Below, in pieces: positions 24,881-38,441 of a DNA stretch of 64,000 nucleotides. The stretch comes from Mucor racemosus (lineage: Eukaryota; Mucoromycota; Mucoromycetes; Mucorales; Mucoraceae): positions 3,472,001-3,536,000 of the forward strand of contig JAPEHQ010000003.1 of assembly GCA_027405735.1 (NCBI GenBank), read 5' to 3'. Position 1 is the first letter of the stretch, and the number at the start of each line of letters is the position of its first letter. A program made the translations under genes and the position numbers. Below the pieces are notes generated by a model. It was not told the origin of the DNA. It saw nothing but the letters and a program-made list of their open reading frames with translations, and searched no databases.

Positions 24881-25136
24881 TGTAATGTCCGAGATATTAT
24901 GTTATTTAGAATAAAGAATAATTGTTTATTGATTGATTATTTACTCGCTATTTATACTACTATGTTAATTGACTACGGATACATGGTTGTTAATCATGTA
25001 CCAATAGATTACTTCTAGAAGGTGTCTATGCCTTGGTCTTGCTACGCATGCTTACCAAGCAACCTTCTCGTAGATTCTAGCAGTGTCTCTAGCATTAATG
25101 ATTGGTTCACTTTCCGAAGGCCTTGGAGCCACTACA
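24881..25136 (+). mobile_element. Solo LTR with 5-bp target duplication
   Basis: 256 bp starting TGTAATGTCC and ending GCCACTACA (TGTA...TACA inverted ends). It is flanked by AAATT at 24876-24880 and AAATT at 25137-25141. Removing it and one AAATT restores the sequence seen in the other element P copies (for example near 3780). It contains TTAGAATAAAGAATAA, a poly(A)-like signal. A solo LTR left after recombination between two LTRs is the simplest reading. Confidence 0.88.
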
Positions 25137-26271
25137 AAATTCTCTTATTTTTAAGACCTATAAGGCTTATAAGCGGAATATTAATTTAAAAAATTATTTT
25201 TGTCCAGATCGTCAATTTTGACATTTTTTAAATTTTTTTTTCTGATTTTGCAAATTTAGAGTTAATTATAATACCATTATAAAAACAAAAAATATACATA
25301 TATACAGAATTTAGCGCTCTATCTGCTCAATAAAAAATAACAAACATTTTTATTGCAAAATATTACATGAAAATCCTTTAACCAAAATTTCGTTTTTGGG
25401 CCAAAAGTACAAAGTTTCATTAATTAACATTTAATGTGAAGCTTTTATAAAATGCTTATTAGTCATGGCTACAATTTTCTCTCACAATGTAGTATATTTA
25501 AACGTTGATTTAGGTATCAAAATTTGATTTTTCTATTTTTTGATGAAAATCATGAGTGTTGGTAAGGGTGGAATGAGACCCGAAAATGTCCGCTATAAAG
25601 TCTGAATTTTCAGACCGTACGTGGTTAAATATAAGAAAAGCTTAAAAAACCCCGCTTTTTATTTAAAACTTCGATATATAACATAGTAAAAGAGACTTAG
25701 CCATTCAATCTTCAGAATTTTGGAAAATTGTGTGCCACGCTTTACAGTTGGAGAGTGCAAATATCATTCTATAAATAGAACTTTTATTCGATGTGCTATG
25801 ACCCCAAGAATATCTAAAATCATTAGAAATGTCAATATTAAAGAAGTATAGTTTTTTGCATTTTTTAATAATGTGATGTGATGTGACGACGGCAATTATT
25901 GAGCAACAATGTTGTCAAAAAATAGTAACATTTAATATATGAATTGTTCGCTAGTGTAAATACACATATTTGGGAATTTTATATTATAAAGTATTGTTAG
26001 TTTTACTTAAGCATTGGATTTGTGTGCATAAAACTAGTTGTAAAGCAACCATATTCAATTTGAATACATAATAAACGAGAAATCTATATATTCAAAACAC
26101 ATTATATACGTCGTTAGTAAAATTCTACCGGCTTTCTAACTGCAATAATTTTAAAAAACAATCATGTAGTAAATTAAATTTAGAATATGCTGTTTATTGA
26201 TAAATTATGAGTATGATGATTGTTATGCAAAAAATGGAAAAAGTACTTGGATAAAGGGTTACAAAAGAGTT

Positions 26272-27755
26272 TTAAGCGTAGACAGCAATGTTGTCGAAAT
26301 TCATAATGCAGGTATTCTTTGTATCGTAACCAAAGGTGTCCATCTTATTGTTTTTGTTCGCTTGTAAAATGCGATTGATTTCAGCACTAGAAAAGTTAAC
26401 AATGCCTTTTGCAATGGCAACAGAAGCATTGGTAGCGACACCATTTTCATCTCTTTGACGAACAATTATATTCACTGCTTGTTGTTCAATAAAGTTACCC
26501 TCAATCGATTTGACAGCAATAGCAGGGACACTGACTTCAATCAATGATTCAGTAGATCCATTATCAGAGGTACTTTTATGGTCAAGAAAGTACAACATGT
26601 CTTGATCCTCGATTTCGATAGACCCGGCTGTATGAAGGCCATGTAAAATCCACCATTTACGATCAACTAAAGGTCGAGAGTTTGGTACAAATCGAGTATG
26701 TAGAGGAGCAGATTTGTCTTGCTTGATAATGAGAATAATATTTTCAGGGGTGGAACCTCGAGCAATGATAGTTGTAACGCCTGCTGCTGTAGCAAGTTCG
26801 GCAGCTACTAATTTAGTCATCATACCACCTGTACCAAGGGATGAGCCCATGGAAGCAACGCAGACTTCTTGGCGAAGCTTTTCAATATTGTCACACACTA
26901 GAACTGCACGGGCATCTGGATTTGTACGAGGATTGTCTGTGTAAAGGCAGTCTACATCCGTCATGAGAAAAAGATAATCGGCTCTCACCATTCCAGCAGT
27001 GATAGCAGAAAGAGTGTCATTATCACCAAATTTGATTGCCTATAATAAAATAAAAAATCAGTGAAATTATACAAATTGTATACATCAAATTCCTTACACC
27101 ATCAGAAATCGTATCATTTTCATTTACAATTGGAACAATGTCCATATCCAAAAGCTCGGTCAAGCAATTAACTGCATTTAGGTATTGTGATCTCTAATAT
27201 TTTACAAATGTTTCAATAAAAAACGTGTATGGCTACAACTATTATCAACTTACATCAGCAAGATCATTACGAGTTAATAAGATTTGTGCGATGGGCTGAT
27301 TAAATCTACCAAACAAATCATCGTACATGCTCATTAAACGACCTTGACCTACTGCAGCGATTGCCTACACAGATATTAGGGATGATTCGTAAACGGACTT
27401 TAGATGTATTGATGCACTTACTTGAACCGCGGCACGACTTTTAGGCTTTTCAACCAAACCCAAATTAAGCAAACCCTATATATGGAACTTGTTGGTATGA
27501 ATCAAATCAAAAAATGTAATTAAAATATATTATTACCATTCCTACTGCTCCTGAAGTTACAAGCACTACACGATGACCAAGACTTTTCAAATTGAGAATT
27601 GTTTCCACAATTCTGGATAGATTACTGAGAAGGGGGTAATGTGTTTTTTCATCACATATAGAAGATGTACCAATTTTAATAACTAAAGTCATTGGATTGT
27701 TACTTTTTACAGCATCAATGACTTTTGTGTATAAAATGTTATTATAAGTAACCAT
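26272..27755 (-). CDS. Glutamate 5-kinase with PUA domain
   Basis: 415-residue enzyme that phosphorylates glutamate to gamma-glutamyl phosphate, the first step of proline synthesis. Five exons: 27755-27537, 27475-27422, 27364-27254, 27193-27098, 27039-26272. The amino-acid kinase fold shows [43 protein letters not shown], then [15 protein letters not shown] and [20 protein letters not shown], which cover the ATP and glutamate sites. The C-terminal ~100 residues (from [16 protein letters not shown]) are a PUA domain, as in bacterial ProB and yeast PRO1. There is no second reductase domain, so this is the microbial-type single enzyme and not a P5CS fusion. Confidence 0.95.
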
Positions 27756-27759
27756 TTAA

Positions 27760-29638
27760 AATGTGTCTATTGTATAGAATTATTTTTGAAATGAAAAGGA
27801 GTAAAAGATCAACATTTACAATGTATTTATACCATTTTTTTAGGTTTCAAAAATGAGCTCATTGTGAAATATGTATATTTAGATGTCAATTTAAAATAAT
27901 CGATAAAACTTCATCATAAGAGTGAGTGAGTTATGAGTAAATGAGAGCAACAGGTCCAGAATGGGATGTTCTAATGATTGGCTATGCTACAATATCGTAG
28001 AGCTCAATGCCGAATGGCGGAGATGAGACGGGACCCGCCGCCTTGCACTAAAAAGTAAAAATGTGTAGTAAATTATCAAATGGATGCATAATGTTTGTCT
28101 CAATATTTTCTCTTTCCACTGAATATGATAATAGAAAAAAATCTAATATTCATACGTAGAATGTTTCTTGTTGATGATATTCAGTATTTTGTGTAGCCAA
28201 AACCCCATGCTCATGTTGATATTCCCCCTCCTTAAATCCTTAATATGTATATTTGCGAAACAAGAGCAACGTCCACCTTATAAAATGCTCGATATATTCA
28301 TCAAACCCGATTTATCTTATCAGCTAATCTGTGTAATTTCTAGTACAATATACATCTGAAATCAACATTCTATAATGTACACATCGTCAACAAACAACGC
28401 AATATTAATATACACAACAAACAGCAAATTTCGGGTTGACAAAAAGATATAAAATATTTCATTTTTATCATTTGGTGATGAAGGTCTCTTTCATTACCAC
28501 TCCTCTAAAGCTTTGTTCATTTAAATGGCGTTGTTTTGATGAACCTTTATAAAACATTTGGAGGAGGGGAGAGGGACTGTATTAGTGGGAATATATAGCA
28601 GAGGTATATAATATTGTGAATGACCAAAAGTGAAAGGCGCACAAAGTGTATTAAATGGGTCTCGTATGAAAGATTAAGATTATAATTTAATCACGGGTTT
28701 GTTGTTATGATGCTATGGATTGTGATAATCAGGGGCAGCATCTTTATGGCGGCCGTGAGAACCATGTAAGACGTTCTGCCTCATAAATTTTAATGCATAG
28801 GTTTCCCTGAGTAAATCTTATTTGAGGCAATTCTTACATAATCCAAACTAAATGAATTATATATGATGTATGTAGCAAGATTGCAATGCCTAGACACAGA
28901 CATCATGTCATTACACTTTCATCAACATTTCGATGTGAAACGAAATACCGCTGCCCCAGCTCACATCACAACATGAAAATGTAAAACAATGTGCAATTTT
29001 TTTGCTATAGAACCCTATCGATTCCGGAAATCTCCCAAGCGTTCAGTATAGTTTTTTGTATATTATGATTCTATTCTAAATAATCTGGACTACTATGATT
29101 GACACTTTTTGCTTGAAAAATGTTTCTAATCAAGTAACATAGCTTCATAATAGAGCTGAAAGATAATTTCACCTTGTATGGGGTTTTTTTTTTGAATCCT
29201 AAACGTATTCCCGATGTCTTACAATATTCTGTTAATACTTTAAAATATTGTTAAAAAAAAAGTTGACATAAAAATCTTCATATAAACAGAACAAATTGAT
29301 AATAATATTAAAACTTGAATTATATTAATAACTCGTATCAATCTTCCATGAAAATTCTTTAAAAGTTACAATTTTATCGCTTTATTTATGACACCATTCG
29401 CGCTTTATTAAATAACCGAAAAAATCAACCATTCCATTGACATTATGTCTACAAACATACACAACCGCAACATTCTTCCCATCAATGGAACGCATATTAT
29501 CAGAACCTCCTATGAACCCCTCCTTCCTATCATGATTACCGTTATATAGACAATTTACAACATATTTTGATAACATTATTCTTCTTTTTTTCACTTCTAC
29601 ATTTTTTCACTTGCCTTTTTTTTTTGATTTAGATAAAA
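27760..29638. other. Divergent intergenic region
   Basis: About 1.9 kb between the glutamate kinase start and the GH72 start. No supported gene. A 63-codon plus frame (28168-28359) and a 70-codon minus frame (29382-29594) have no motifs. A short GC-richer patch lies at 28000-28050. A pyrimidine-rich run (29600-29625) directly precedes the GH72 start. Confidence 0.5.
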
Positions 29639-31362
29639 ATGAAGATTTCTGCAACAATTGTATTGCTTGCATATGCAGCTAGTTCAGTATTTGCATTAAA
29701 TCCCATTGTGATCAAAGGGGCCAAATTTTTTGATTCAGTTACCAAAGAACAATTTTTTATTAAAGGGTAATCCTAGCACATACATATATGAAATATAGAT
29801 TGTATATTAATCTAATGAAATAGTATCGCATATCAACCTCGAGGCCAATTATCAGACAACACACCAGATCCCTTGGCTGATGCCACTGCCTGTGCACGTG
29901 ATGCACCTTTAATGGCAGATCTTGGAACTAACGTTCTCCGTGTTTATGAAGTAAAATCACACAAAAATAAGAAAAGTTCATCTACTAATGAATAAATAAA
30001 ATAGGTGGATCCTAGAAAAGACCACGATGCTTGTATGAAATCATTTGCAGATGCAGGCATTTATTTATTATTAGATATCGCCACACCTCATTTTTCTATC
30101 AACCGTAAAGCACCGGAATATGGCGTTAATCTTTATGATGCTTACAAAGGAACAATTGATGCATTCTCCAAATACGACAATTTAATTGCATTTATTGCTG
30201 GTAATGAAGTTACCAATGATAAAACCAATACACAAGCATCTGCCTATGTTAAAGCAGCTCTTCGTGATATTAAGCATTATATTAAAAATTCAAAACAAAG
30301 AAATGTACCAGTAGGATATGCAAGTAATGACGATGAATACATTCGTGATGCAATTAAAGACTATTTCAATTGTGGTGATGATGAATCTCAGGTATTTTGT
30401 ATTCGTGAGTTATGCATATTTCTTTATTCTTACACTCTCCCCTTAATTAGGCTGATTTCTATGGTGTAAACTTGTATGAATGGTGTGGTGTATCTACATT
30501 TGAAAAATCTGGTTTTAAAGATCGTACAAAAGAATTTGAAAATTACAGTAAACCAGTATTCCTTTCAGAATATGGTTGTAACTTGGTTACGCCAAGAGGC
30601 TTTACTGAAGTTGCAGCAATTTATGGACCTGAGATGACCGATGTCTGGTCAGGTGGTGTTGTATATGAATGGACTCAAGAAAACAATAGATACGGATTAG
30701 TCAAGCTTTCAGCATCCGGAGAAGCAGAATTACTAACAGATTATATAAATCTCAAAGAGCAAATGGATAAAATAGATCCAAAAGGTGTCAAAATGGATTC
30801 TTATAATGAAAAACGATCTGCTGCGAGTTGTCCAGCTATTAGTGAAAATTGGAGAGCAGCACCTGAATTACCACCAACACCATCTGATGGCGCTTGTGAA
30901 TGTATGGTTCAAAATATGAATTGTGTTGCATCTGAAAAAGTTAGTAATCTTCCCGGTCAAACTGGTAATAGCACACTCGGCAGTCAATTAGATACCATGT
31001 GTGGCCTTGTCTCATGTTCTGAAATTGGCGGTGATGCTGAAAAGGGTGTTTATGGTGCATTCTCATTCTGTTCTCCCAGAGATAAACTTAGTTGGCTTTA
31101 CAATTTGAAGGCTAAAGAATTAATGAAAACATCACCAACAAACTTTTGTAATTATGATGGACTTGGTCAAGAGATCTCTCCCAAACGAAATGATCTCACT
31201 GCTTGTTCAAAGATTGCTCCTAATCTGGATGGTGTTACTGACGATGGTACCTTTAATACTCTTTCATCATCTGGTGCACAAAAGGTCACTCGTAAAATGA
31301 TTTATGGTGATGCATTTGTGGCGTCTGTTGTATGCGTGCTTGCTGCTACTTTTTTCATGTGA
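29639..31362 (+). CDS. GH72 beta-1,3-glucanosyltransferase (GAS/GEL/PHR family) with X8 domain
   Basis: 517-residue cell-wall enzyme that cuts beta-1,3-glucan and rejoins the ends, lengthening chains at the cell surface. Four exons: 29639-29766, 29824-29950, 30005-30391, 30451-31362. A signal peptide ([19 protein letters not shown]) leads into the catalytic domain. The acid/base Glu is in GNEVT (E153) and the nucleophile in FLSEYGC (E254). A Cys-rich X8/CBM43-type domain covers residues ~362-455 ([10 protein letters not shown], then [12 protein letters not shown] and FCNYDG), making it a GH72+ type. The C-terminus ends in a hydrophobic stretch ([15 protein letters not shown]) after a small-residue region, the pattern of a GPI-anchor signal. 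Confidence 0.95.
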
Positions 31363-31754
31363 GAACTTTTCTATTATAATATTTAGATTTCCTATATAAT
31401 AACAAGCAATATACAAAATGAATAAAAAGAAAGGTTTATATATAAAATCAAGGGAGAAAGTAGATGATATAATTCATTACGTTAGTTTATGCACTAGAAT
31501 TTGTCTGTGAGAGAGCATATATAATTCATTGTTTTACTGTTTATAGAAATTATATCTTGATTATGTATGTAACTTACGTATGTATGTAATAGAGATGTAA
31601 ATAAGCAGAATGCTCATAAAATTAAAAAAAAAAAGGTACATCATGCTGAATTTTTCTTATAATTCCATAAGCTCTTGAATGCGAAATGACGTTCATTTAC
31701 AACTTTGATACAAGTCAAGTTTGTCATATTTGGGGGATGTTTACTACAGAGAAT

Positions 31755-31774
31755 ATATATATATATATATATAT
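31755..31774. repeat. (AT)n microsatellite
   Basis: About ten AT dinucleotides in the intergenic region between the GH72 and kinase genes. Similar shorter runs occur near 43131 and 44847. Confidence 0.85.
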
Positions 31775-32167
31775 CTAATATACCCATCTAGGATTTTCGT
31801 CGTCATTTATGTATAAACTATAATCTTTTGCCATGTTATTTCGTTCTTTTGCAGCAATGGTAGAATTATTGCTATTGCAACGAAGCATCACACCACAAAA
31901 TACAGGTAGAAATTTATAGAATAAATCCACTCTTCAAGCAAGATCGGCCCTGAGAAAGCACAAAATCAAACCAATCCCCTATGTTTCTTGTTTCTTTTAC
32001 ACATTAGACACACAAAGCTCCCTTCTTTATGCATCAGTGTATATACTCCTTCAATTTATTTTTGTTATCTTTATAATATTTTCTATAGAAATATATTTAT
32101 TCTCTTTTTCTCTTTTCGGTTTCAAAATAAAAGCGACAAAAATAAACATTTTAGGAGAAAACACATC

Positions 32168-35100
32168 ATGACAAATCTAATATCAACTACAACCAATTCT
32201 ACACCTAAAAGACCAGCACAAAAAAAGCAAAATAAATTAGGCCCTTATAATTTATTACAAACATTGGGTGAAGGTGAATTCGGTAAAGTTAAATTAGGCA
32301 TTCACATTGAAACTGGTCAAGAGGTGATTTAGAGAAAAATAAAACATTCAAAATATAACATTGACAACAGCTTTAGGTGGCTATTAAATTGATCAAAAAA
32401 GAAGGTGCTGGATCAGATACTCGAATCAATAAAGTTGAAAGAGAAATCTCTGTGCTCAAGGTTAGTGTGTAAATACAAGATATGTGTATGTTTTAATACT
32501 AAATTACAAAGCAAGACATTAAATCATCCATTTATTGTCAAATTGTATAATGTTGTAGAAACCGAGAAATACGTTGGAATTATATTAGAATACGCTTCAG
32601 GTGGTGAATTATTTGAATATATTCTTGCTCATAGATATTTAAAGGAAAAAGATGCAAAAAGGTTCTTTGCCCAATTGATTAGCAGTGTTCAATATATGCA
32701 TAAACGTAAAATAGTTCATCGTGATTTAAAACTAGTGAGTTGTTCATCACCAAGATTTAGGAGTAAAAAATATCCCTTACTTATATGAATTTTGCGTTAC
32801 ATGTAGGAAAATCTATTGTTAGATAACAATCGTAATATAATTGTAACTGATTTTGGGTTTGCAAATCAATTTTCTTCTGCTGCTGATGATTTAATGGCAA
32901 CAACGTGTGGTTCACCTTGTTACGCTGCCCCTGAATTAGTCGTCAATGCTGGTCTTTACGCTGGTTCGGCTGTTGATATTTGGAGTTGTGGCGTTATCTT
33001 GTATGCAATGCTTTGTGGTTTTCTTCCTTTTGATGATGATCCATCCAACCCTGATAGCGATAATATTAACCAACTTTATCGTTATATTTTATCAACAAAT
33101 TTAATGTTTCCATCTCACGTTAGTATTGATGCTAGGGATTTATTAGCTAAAATGCTTGTACCTGATCCAACAAAGAGATGTTCACTTGATTATATTATAA
33201 AACATCCATGGTTAGAATCGTATCGTCAGTTTTTGAAAAAAGATGTTGCTCAAATTGAAATGGAAGCATTAGCTGCATCAAGACTATCCACTATGCCCGA
33301 TGTAAAATCAAAATCTAATCTAATTATAAACAGTAGCGCATCAACTTCTTTACCCAGAAAAATGGCAGCAGCAGGGGCATCTGCAGCTTCAACAAGAAAA
33401 ACACATATCCCAGTAGTTACACGGGATCGCTTTGCTCCTGTAGCAAATGATAAATACTTGGTAACTAATCACAAACTAAGTAATACAGTAACTGAAAAAC
33501 CTTTATTGGCTACCCCTAAATCATCAAATAACCAAAAGACAAGCACATTCAGACATTTCTCTATTGGTCGATCTTCTGCTACAACAACCACTGTAGAAAA
33601 ACCAATTCATGCTACAAATGTTAAATCATCCAAAGTGCCAAACTTTATTACTAGAAAGCCTGTAAAGAAAGAAGATGAAGCAACGCATAATGATTCTGCT
33701 ATTACAGTGGCCTCTACTAATGCTGCTGATTTATCTTCTTCTGTATCAGATGATTTATATCCGGAGAAATCATTGTCATCTCCTCTTTCTGCTCAAGAAA
33801 ATCCTGGTTTATCTTCTGCTAGTATTATTAAAAGAAATCAACGTCGTGGAGCTGATAAATTCTTGAGTTTCTTTACTGGTGGTAGGGCCTCTCATATTCC
33901 TGTCGTCTCCCACAAGAATGAAGATGAAGCTATTGTCAATGAAGAAAAGGAGAATAGTACTATGAATGCAACATCTACAGTTACAAGTAACGAAAGCTAT
34001 CATGACACTACAGAAGAAGTTATTCAAGATGATTTTGCTCAAGATTCTGCAATCAGTAGTGCAGTTGAATTCAAAAGTAATGATGTAGTAGAAGAAGATG
34101 ATGACCAAATGTTATTACATTCTTCTTCTGAGGCATCAACTATTGGTGAATCTACACCTTCATTGGGCTCATATCCAGCCAATACACCTTCTAGTCCCAC
34201 CACACCATTATCACCAATAGCCAAGGATAGTAATATACACGTGCCAATTGTCAATGCGGAAACTTCTAATCAAGCACTGCAAACTACAGATGGCGCAAAT
34301 GCTGTAAGAAGTAGCACATCTACAATTCAAGAAGATCAAGAGGGTGAAGCTAATGCCTCAAATGGTTCTCAATATGATGGTACATCATCTATTATTTCTC
34401 ATCATCAAATGCCAGAAAGAGAAAGGGGTAGCAGCATTAGTACCGCATCAATTTTATCAGACCAAGGCTTAAATTCCTCAATACATAGTGGTAGTATTGT
34501 ATCATTTAAAGATGCACCACGACGTGCACCGCTCATTTTTAACTCACAAAAGGGTGGTTCATCATCTTTAGCAATGCGCCATCAGCAGTATAATAACAAT
34601 AATCATGTTCGCATTGATACCGAATCCTCTAATATTTCTTCATCAGCAGATGGTCATGTAGATAGCGCCTCATTTTCTTCTGCAGGTACATATCCTCATC
34701 CTGAAGCATCTGATTCTACTCGCCTAACTGCAAAATACGTGGTTTCTAATGCTATGGGTGATGGTGGAAGAAAAGCTATGGCAGCTGTTCGTCGTAGTAT
34801 TTACAGAAAACATAAAAGTCAGCCTCCTCCTGCTCAACAACAACAACAAACAACATCTGATGTTTCTTCACGTTCAAATAGTCAAAGAAATTCAGCACCT
34901 GCAACCGAGCGTAGAGATCCCCTTATTTCATTTGCAAAAAGTAGATTTGAAGAAACAAACGCTCAAATTCCTGAAGACAAACAACAATGCAATATGATGG
35001 CACCATCTGCTTCTGAAGTAACAACAACTAAAAACAAGGCAAATGAACCACCAAGAAAAACTGGTAAAAAAATGATGGAATGGATCAAAAAGAAATCGCA

Positions 35101-36173
35101 TGGTAAGTTGATCTAGATGCTGCTGCATCATATCAATTTTATGCATAAAGTTTAATGAAAAATTATTTGTTTATAAAACAGGAAAAGAGAATAGAAAGGA
35201 GGCAAATGCACAATTATCAACCAAAACGACACCAATTGCAACCAAAGAATCACAAAAGCCATCTGCTCAAATATTGACTAGATCCAGAAATGCCGACAAT
35301 AAGAAGAATTTCACTCCTGCAGTTGCAGCTAAAATGTCACACAGTACTAAAACCAATGCAGTATCATCAGCAAACACTTCTCCTATCAAAAGTAGTAAAG
35401 TTCCCGCCACAAATAAAAGTAGAAATACTGTCATATCCATCTTGACTCCTCCATCACAACTCAAGTCTTCTTCGCCTACAGTAAATCAAAAAGTAGCAAA
35501 GTCAAAACACGAAGAAAAAGAAAAAGAGACATCAACAGCAAGTAAAGGTTTTGTTATACCTGAACAAAATAGTATTCGTAGAAAAAACCGTGCTCTTAGT
35601 GGAAGTGAAACTGCAATTGCAGAATTAGGCAAAAAACAAGGTGCCATTGATGAACGCATTCAGATACATCAAGGAGCAATTGACAGAAAAGCACTTACAT
35701 CACAATCACCTGAACTAGTAATTAAAGATGTTGCTCGTATTTTGCATATTCTTGGCATTGATACAACACTAGAATCTCCTTATATACTCAGATGTTGTCG
35801 TAGAAAAGCTAAATCATTTATCGCTGCCGAATTACTCAAGAAACAAGACAACGAGGAAGAAGAAGAAGAGGAGGAGGAGGAAGACGATGATTTAGCAATT
35901 TATGCTTCTTCAGCAACTTCATCTGGTATTTCTACTTCCACAACAGCAGTTGTAGTAAGAGGAGAAGATCCTATATATGGAGATGCTTCAATTGATAATG
36001 GCGACGAAATTCGATTTGTTGTTGAAATGTGTCGTTTCAAAAACTTGCCTGGCTTATTTATTGTAGATATTCGTAGATTAAGAGGCAACGCCTGGGCTTA
36101 TAAATTTTTGTATCATAAGCTCATTGATTTCTTAGATTTGAGCAAAGATAACTACATGCACTCTACCAAGTAA
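32168..36173 (+). CDS. KIN4/Frk1-like Ser/Thr protein kinase with C-terminal KA1 domain
   Basis: 1248 residues in five exons: 32168-32323, 32377-32460, 32516-32734, 32807-35102, 35182-36173. The kinase domain covers ~26-300: GEGEFGKV at 34-41, VAIK with Lys56, HRDLKLEN with catalytic Asp150, DFG at 168-170, and activation loop [14 protein letters not shown]. The loop and glycine-rich loop are closest to the yeast KIN4/FRK1 and fission yeast Ppk1 branch of the AMPK-like kinases, which act in spindle-position control and stress responses. A long Ser/Thr/Asn-rich linker with poly-Gln follows. The last ~50 residues ([20 protein letters not shown], then [17 protein letters not shown]) form a KA1 domain that binds acidic membrane lipids. 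The assignment to KIN4 rather than SNF1/MARK is by overall resemblance. An acidic Glu run lies at ~1150. Confidence 0.9.
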
Positions 36174-36179
36174 ATCATT

Positions 36180-37058
36180 GAAAACTTTACGACATCTAAA
36201 TTCATTTTTGCATACATATCCTTTATTTTCTTAATAAAAATAAAAACACATTCCATTGTTATTATTATCTCAATTTACATTTGGATTTATAGAAACTACT
36301 AGAAAATTTAATTTGTGCCTTAAATAATATGTTTTGCAGATCATAAGAATTATATATTCGTACTCCTAATTAACGATATTATATCAATTGGGATGATCGT
36401 CGCTGTACAATACATCAATGTGTAGGGAGGCCCAATATTGTGAGCACATACTTTAATGTATTAGAAAAATATAAGAATGATCTGTTCAGGTTGATGAAAA
36501 CAATGATAGTTGCATGATAACCAATTTTTCGTAGACTGCCACAGAGATGCTTTAGTTGTATATTCGGCTATTTTTTAATAAGAAAAACACAAAATAAAAA
36601 TTTACAATGTATACTACATATATACGATAATCCTTAATTTGTTTTTAACATTCGTTTAGGAGAAGAATTAATTTTTTAAAAATTAAAAAAAAAAAACGAT
36701 AAAAATTTGGCGGCTATCTGATATTTACAATACAGTAAATTATGGTTCAGTCTTCATATCTCTTCAGATAAACAGAGGGCATCTTTAAACAGTATATCAA
36801 TTGTAAATGATATTAACAGCAACAAATATGTTGATAACTGTACATATATTTGACAACAAAAGCATCCAAAGCTGATCAAATTACTTGATCTACCCGGCAG
36901 TTGCAACCAATTAAATGGATGTCATAGTCCGGAATGTCCGGTCCGAAACATGGCATTGTAAAACGGACTTCCAACTACCAAACATTTTTTGATCAAATAT
37001 AATCAACAGGCAAATGCACAAATCATGAATCCTCCTCTTTTTTTGCTCGAACTCTCAA
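36180..37058. other. Intergenic region upstream of RPL4
   Basis: About 0.9 kb with no supported gene; it should contain the 3' end of the kinase transcript and the ribosomal protein promoter. Confidence 0.5.
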
Positions 37059-38441
37059 ATGGTAAAGTCCATCGTTCACATATTACAAAAGAGAAAGGCT
37101 CAGAGTCAAGAATATATCATCAGTCAATACACCAATGAATATATGGATGGATGAAATTGTATACATTTTCAATGTAATGGATGTTCATTGACATTTTTGT
37201 CGATTGATGATCGATTGATGGATGATATATTTTCTGCAGTGCTTTTTTTCTTTTGGATATTGCAAATGTGAATTGATCTTTTTATTAACCATTTTATTTT
37301 ACATGATTAGTCCGCTGCCAGACCTGTTCTCAACGTCTATACCGAATGTGGTAAGAACGTCGCTTCCACCGTCCCTCTTCCTGCCGTCTTCAAGGCCCCC
37401 ATTCGTCCTGACATTGTCAACTTTGTCCACACCAACATGGCCAAGAACAAGCGTCAAGCTTATGCTGTCTCTGACAAGGCTGGTGAGCAAACCTCTGCTG
37501 AGTCTTGGGGTACTGGTCGTGCTGTTGCCCGTATTCCTCGTGTCAACGGTTCCGGTACTCACCGTGCTGGTCAAGCTGCTTTCGGTAACATGTGTCGTGG
37601 TGGTCGTATGTTCGCTCCTACCAAGACCTGGAGAAAGTGGCACATCAAGACTAACCTCAACCAAAAGCGTTTCGCTACTGCTTCCGCTTTGGCTGCCTCT
37701 GCCCTTCCTTCTTTGGTTATGGCTCGTGGTCACCGTGTTGAGAAGATCGAGGAAGTTCCTCTCGTTGTTGCTGACTCTGTCGAGAAGTTGACCAAGACCA
37801 AGGAAGCTGTTGCTTTGTTGAAGTCTCTCAACGCTTACTCTGATGTTGTCAAGGTCTCTAACTCTCGTAAGCTCCGTGCCGGTCAAGGTAAGCTCCGTAA
37901 CCGTCGTCACAGACAACGTCGTGGTCCTCTCGTCATCTACAACGAGGACAACGGTCTCGTCAAGGCTTTCCGTAACTTGCCCGGTCTCGAGCTCGTTAAC
38001 GTTCGTCGTCTTAACCTCTTGCAACTCGCTCCCGGTGGACATCTCGGTCGTTTCATCATCTGGACTCAATCCGCTGTTGCTCTCCTCGATGAGCTCTACG
38101 GTACCTACGAAACTCCCGCTACCTTGAAGAAGGACTACGTTTTGCCCGCTCACATCATGACCAACCCTGATGTTGCTCGTCTCATCAACTCTGATGAAAT
38201 CCAATCCGTTGTTCGTCCCGCCGGTAACAAGCACCACAAGCGTCCCTTCACTCAAAAGAAGAACCCTCTCAAGAACCAAGGTGTTATGAACCGTCTTAAC
38301 CCTTACGCTCAAGTTCTCCGTCGTGCTGAGCTCGTCAAGGCCGAGAAGGTTGCTGCCGGTAAGGTTGCTAAGGTCCAAAAGAAGCGTGCCCCCGCTACCG
38401 TTGCTTCCAAGAAGTTCTTGGAAACTCTCCGTTCCGATTAA
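37059..38441 (+). CDS. RPL4: 60S ribosomal protein uL4 (L4)
   Basis: 377-residue large-subunit protein that lines the nascent peptide tunnel. Two exons: a first exon of only the ATG (37059-37061, followed directly by GTAAAG), and 37311-38441 after a 249 bp intron ending TTAG. The protein starts [17 protein letters not shown]. Family motifs include [33 protein letters not shown] and [20 protein letters not shown] (the tunnel-lining loop), and the basic C-terminal tail. Codon use is strongly biased as in ATP2. An ATG-only first exon is common for fungal ribosomal protein genes; without it the frame would begin at an internal Met. It converges with the HAD phosphatase gene. Confidence 0.97.

Larger units (their letters stand above)
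23868..25711 (+). repeat. Element P, copy 3, interrupted by a solo LTR
   Basis: Direct-orientation relative of the inverted-repeat arms. 23868-24600 matches the reverse complement of the region outside the right arm (6300-6865), including the sequence around CCCAACAATGTACATCAAGG. 24600-25711 matches the arm itself. The match ends at TTAGCCATTCAATCTT, where copies 1 and 2 continue. It is more diverged than the two arms are from each other, and carries an inserted LTR at 24881-25136. Confidence 0.75.

Noticed and set aside
27950..28060. GC-richer patch considered as tRNA
   Set aside because: No acceptor-stem pairing or B-box found.
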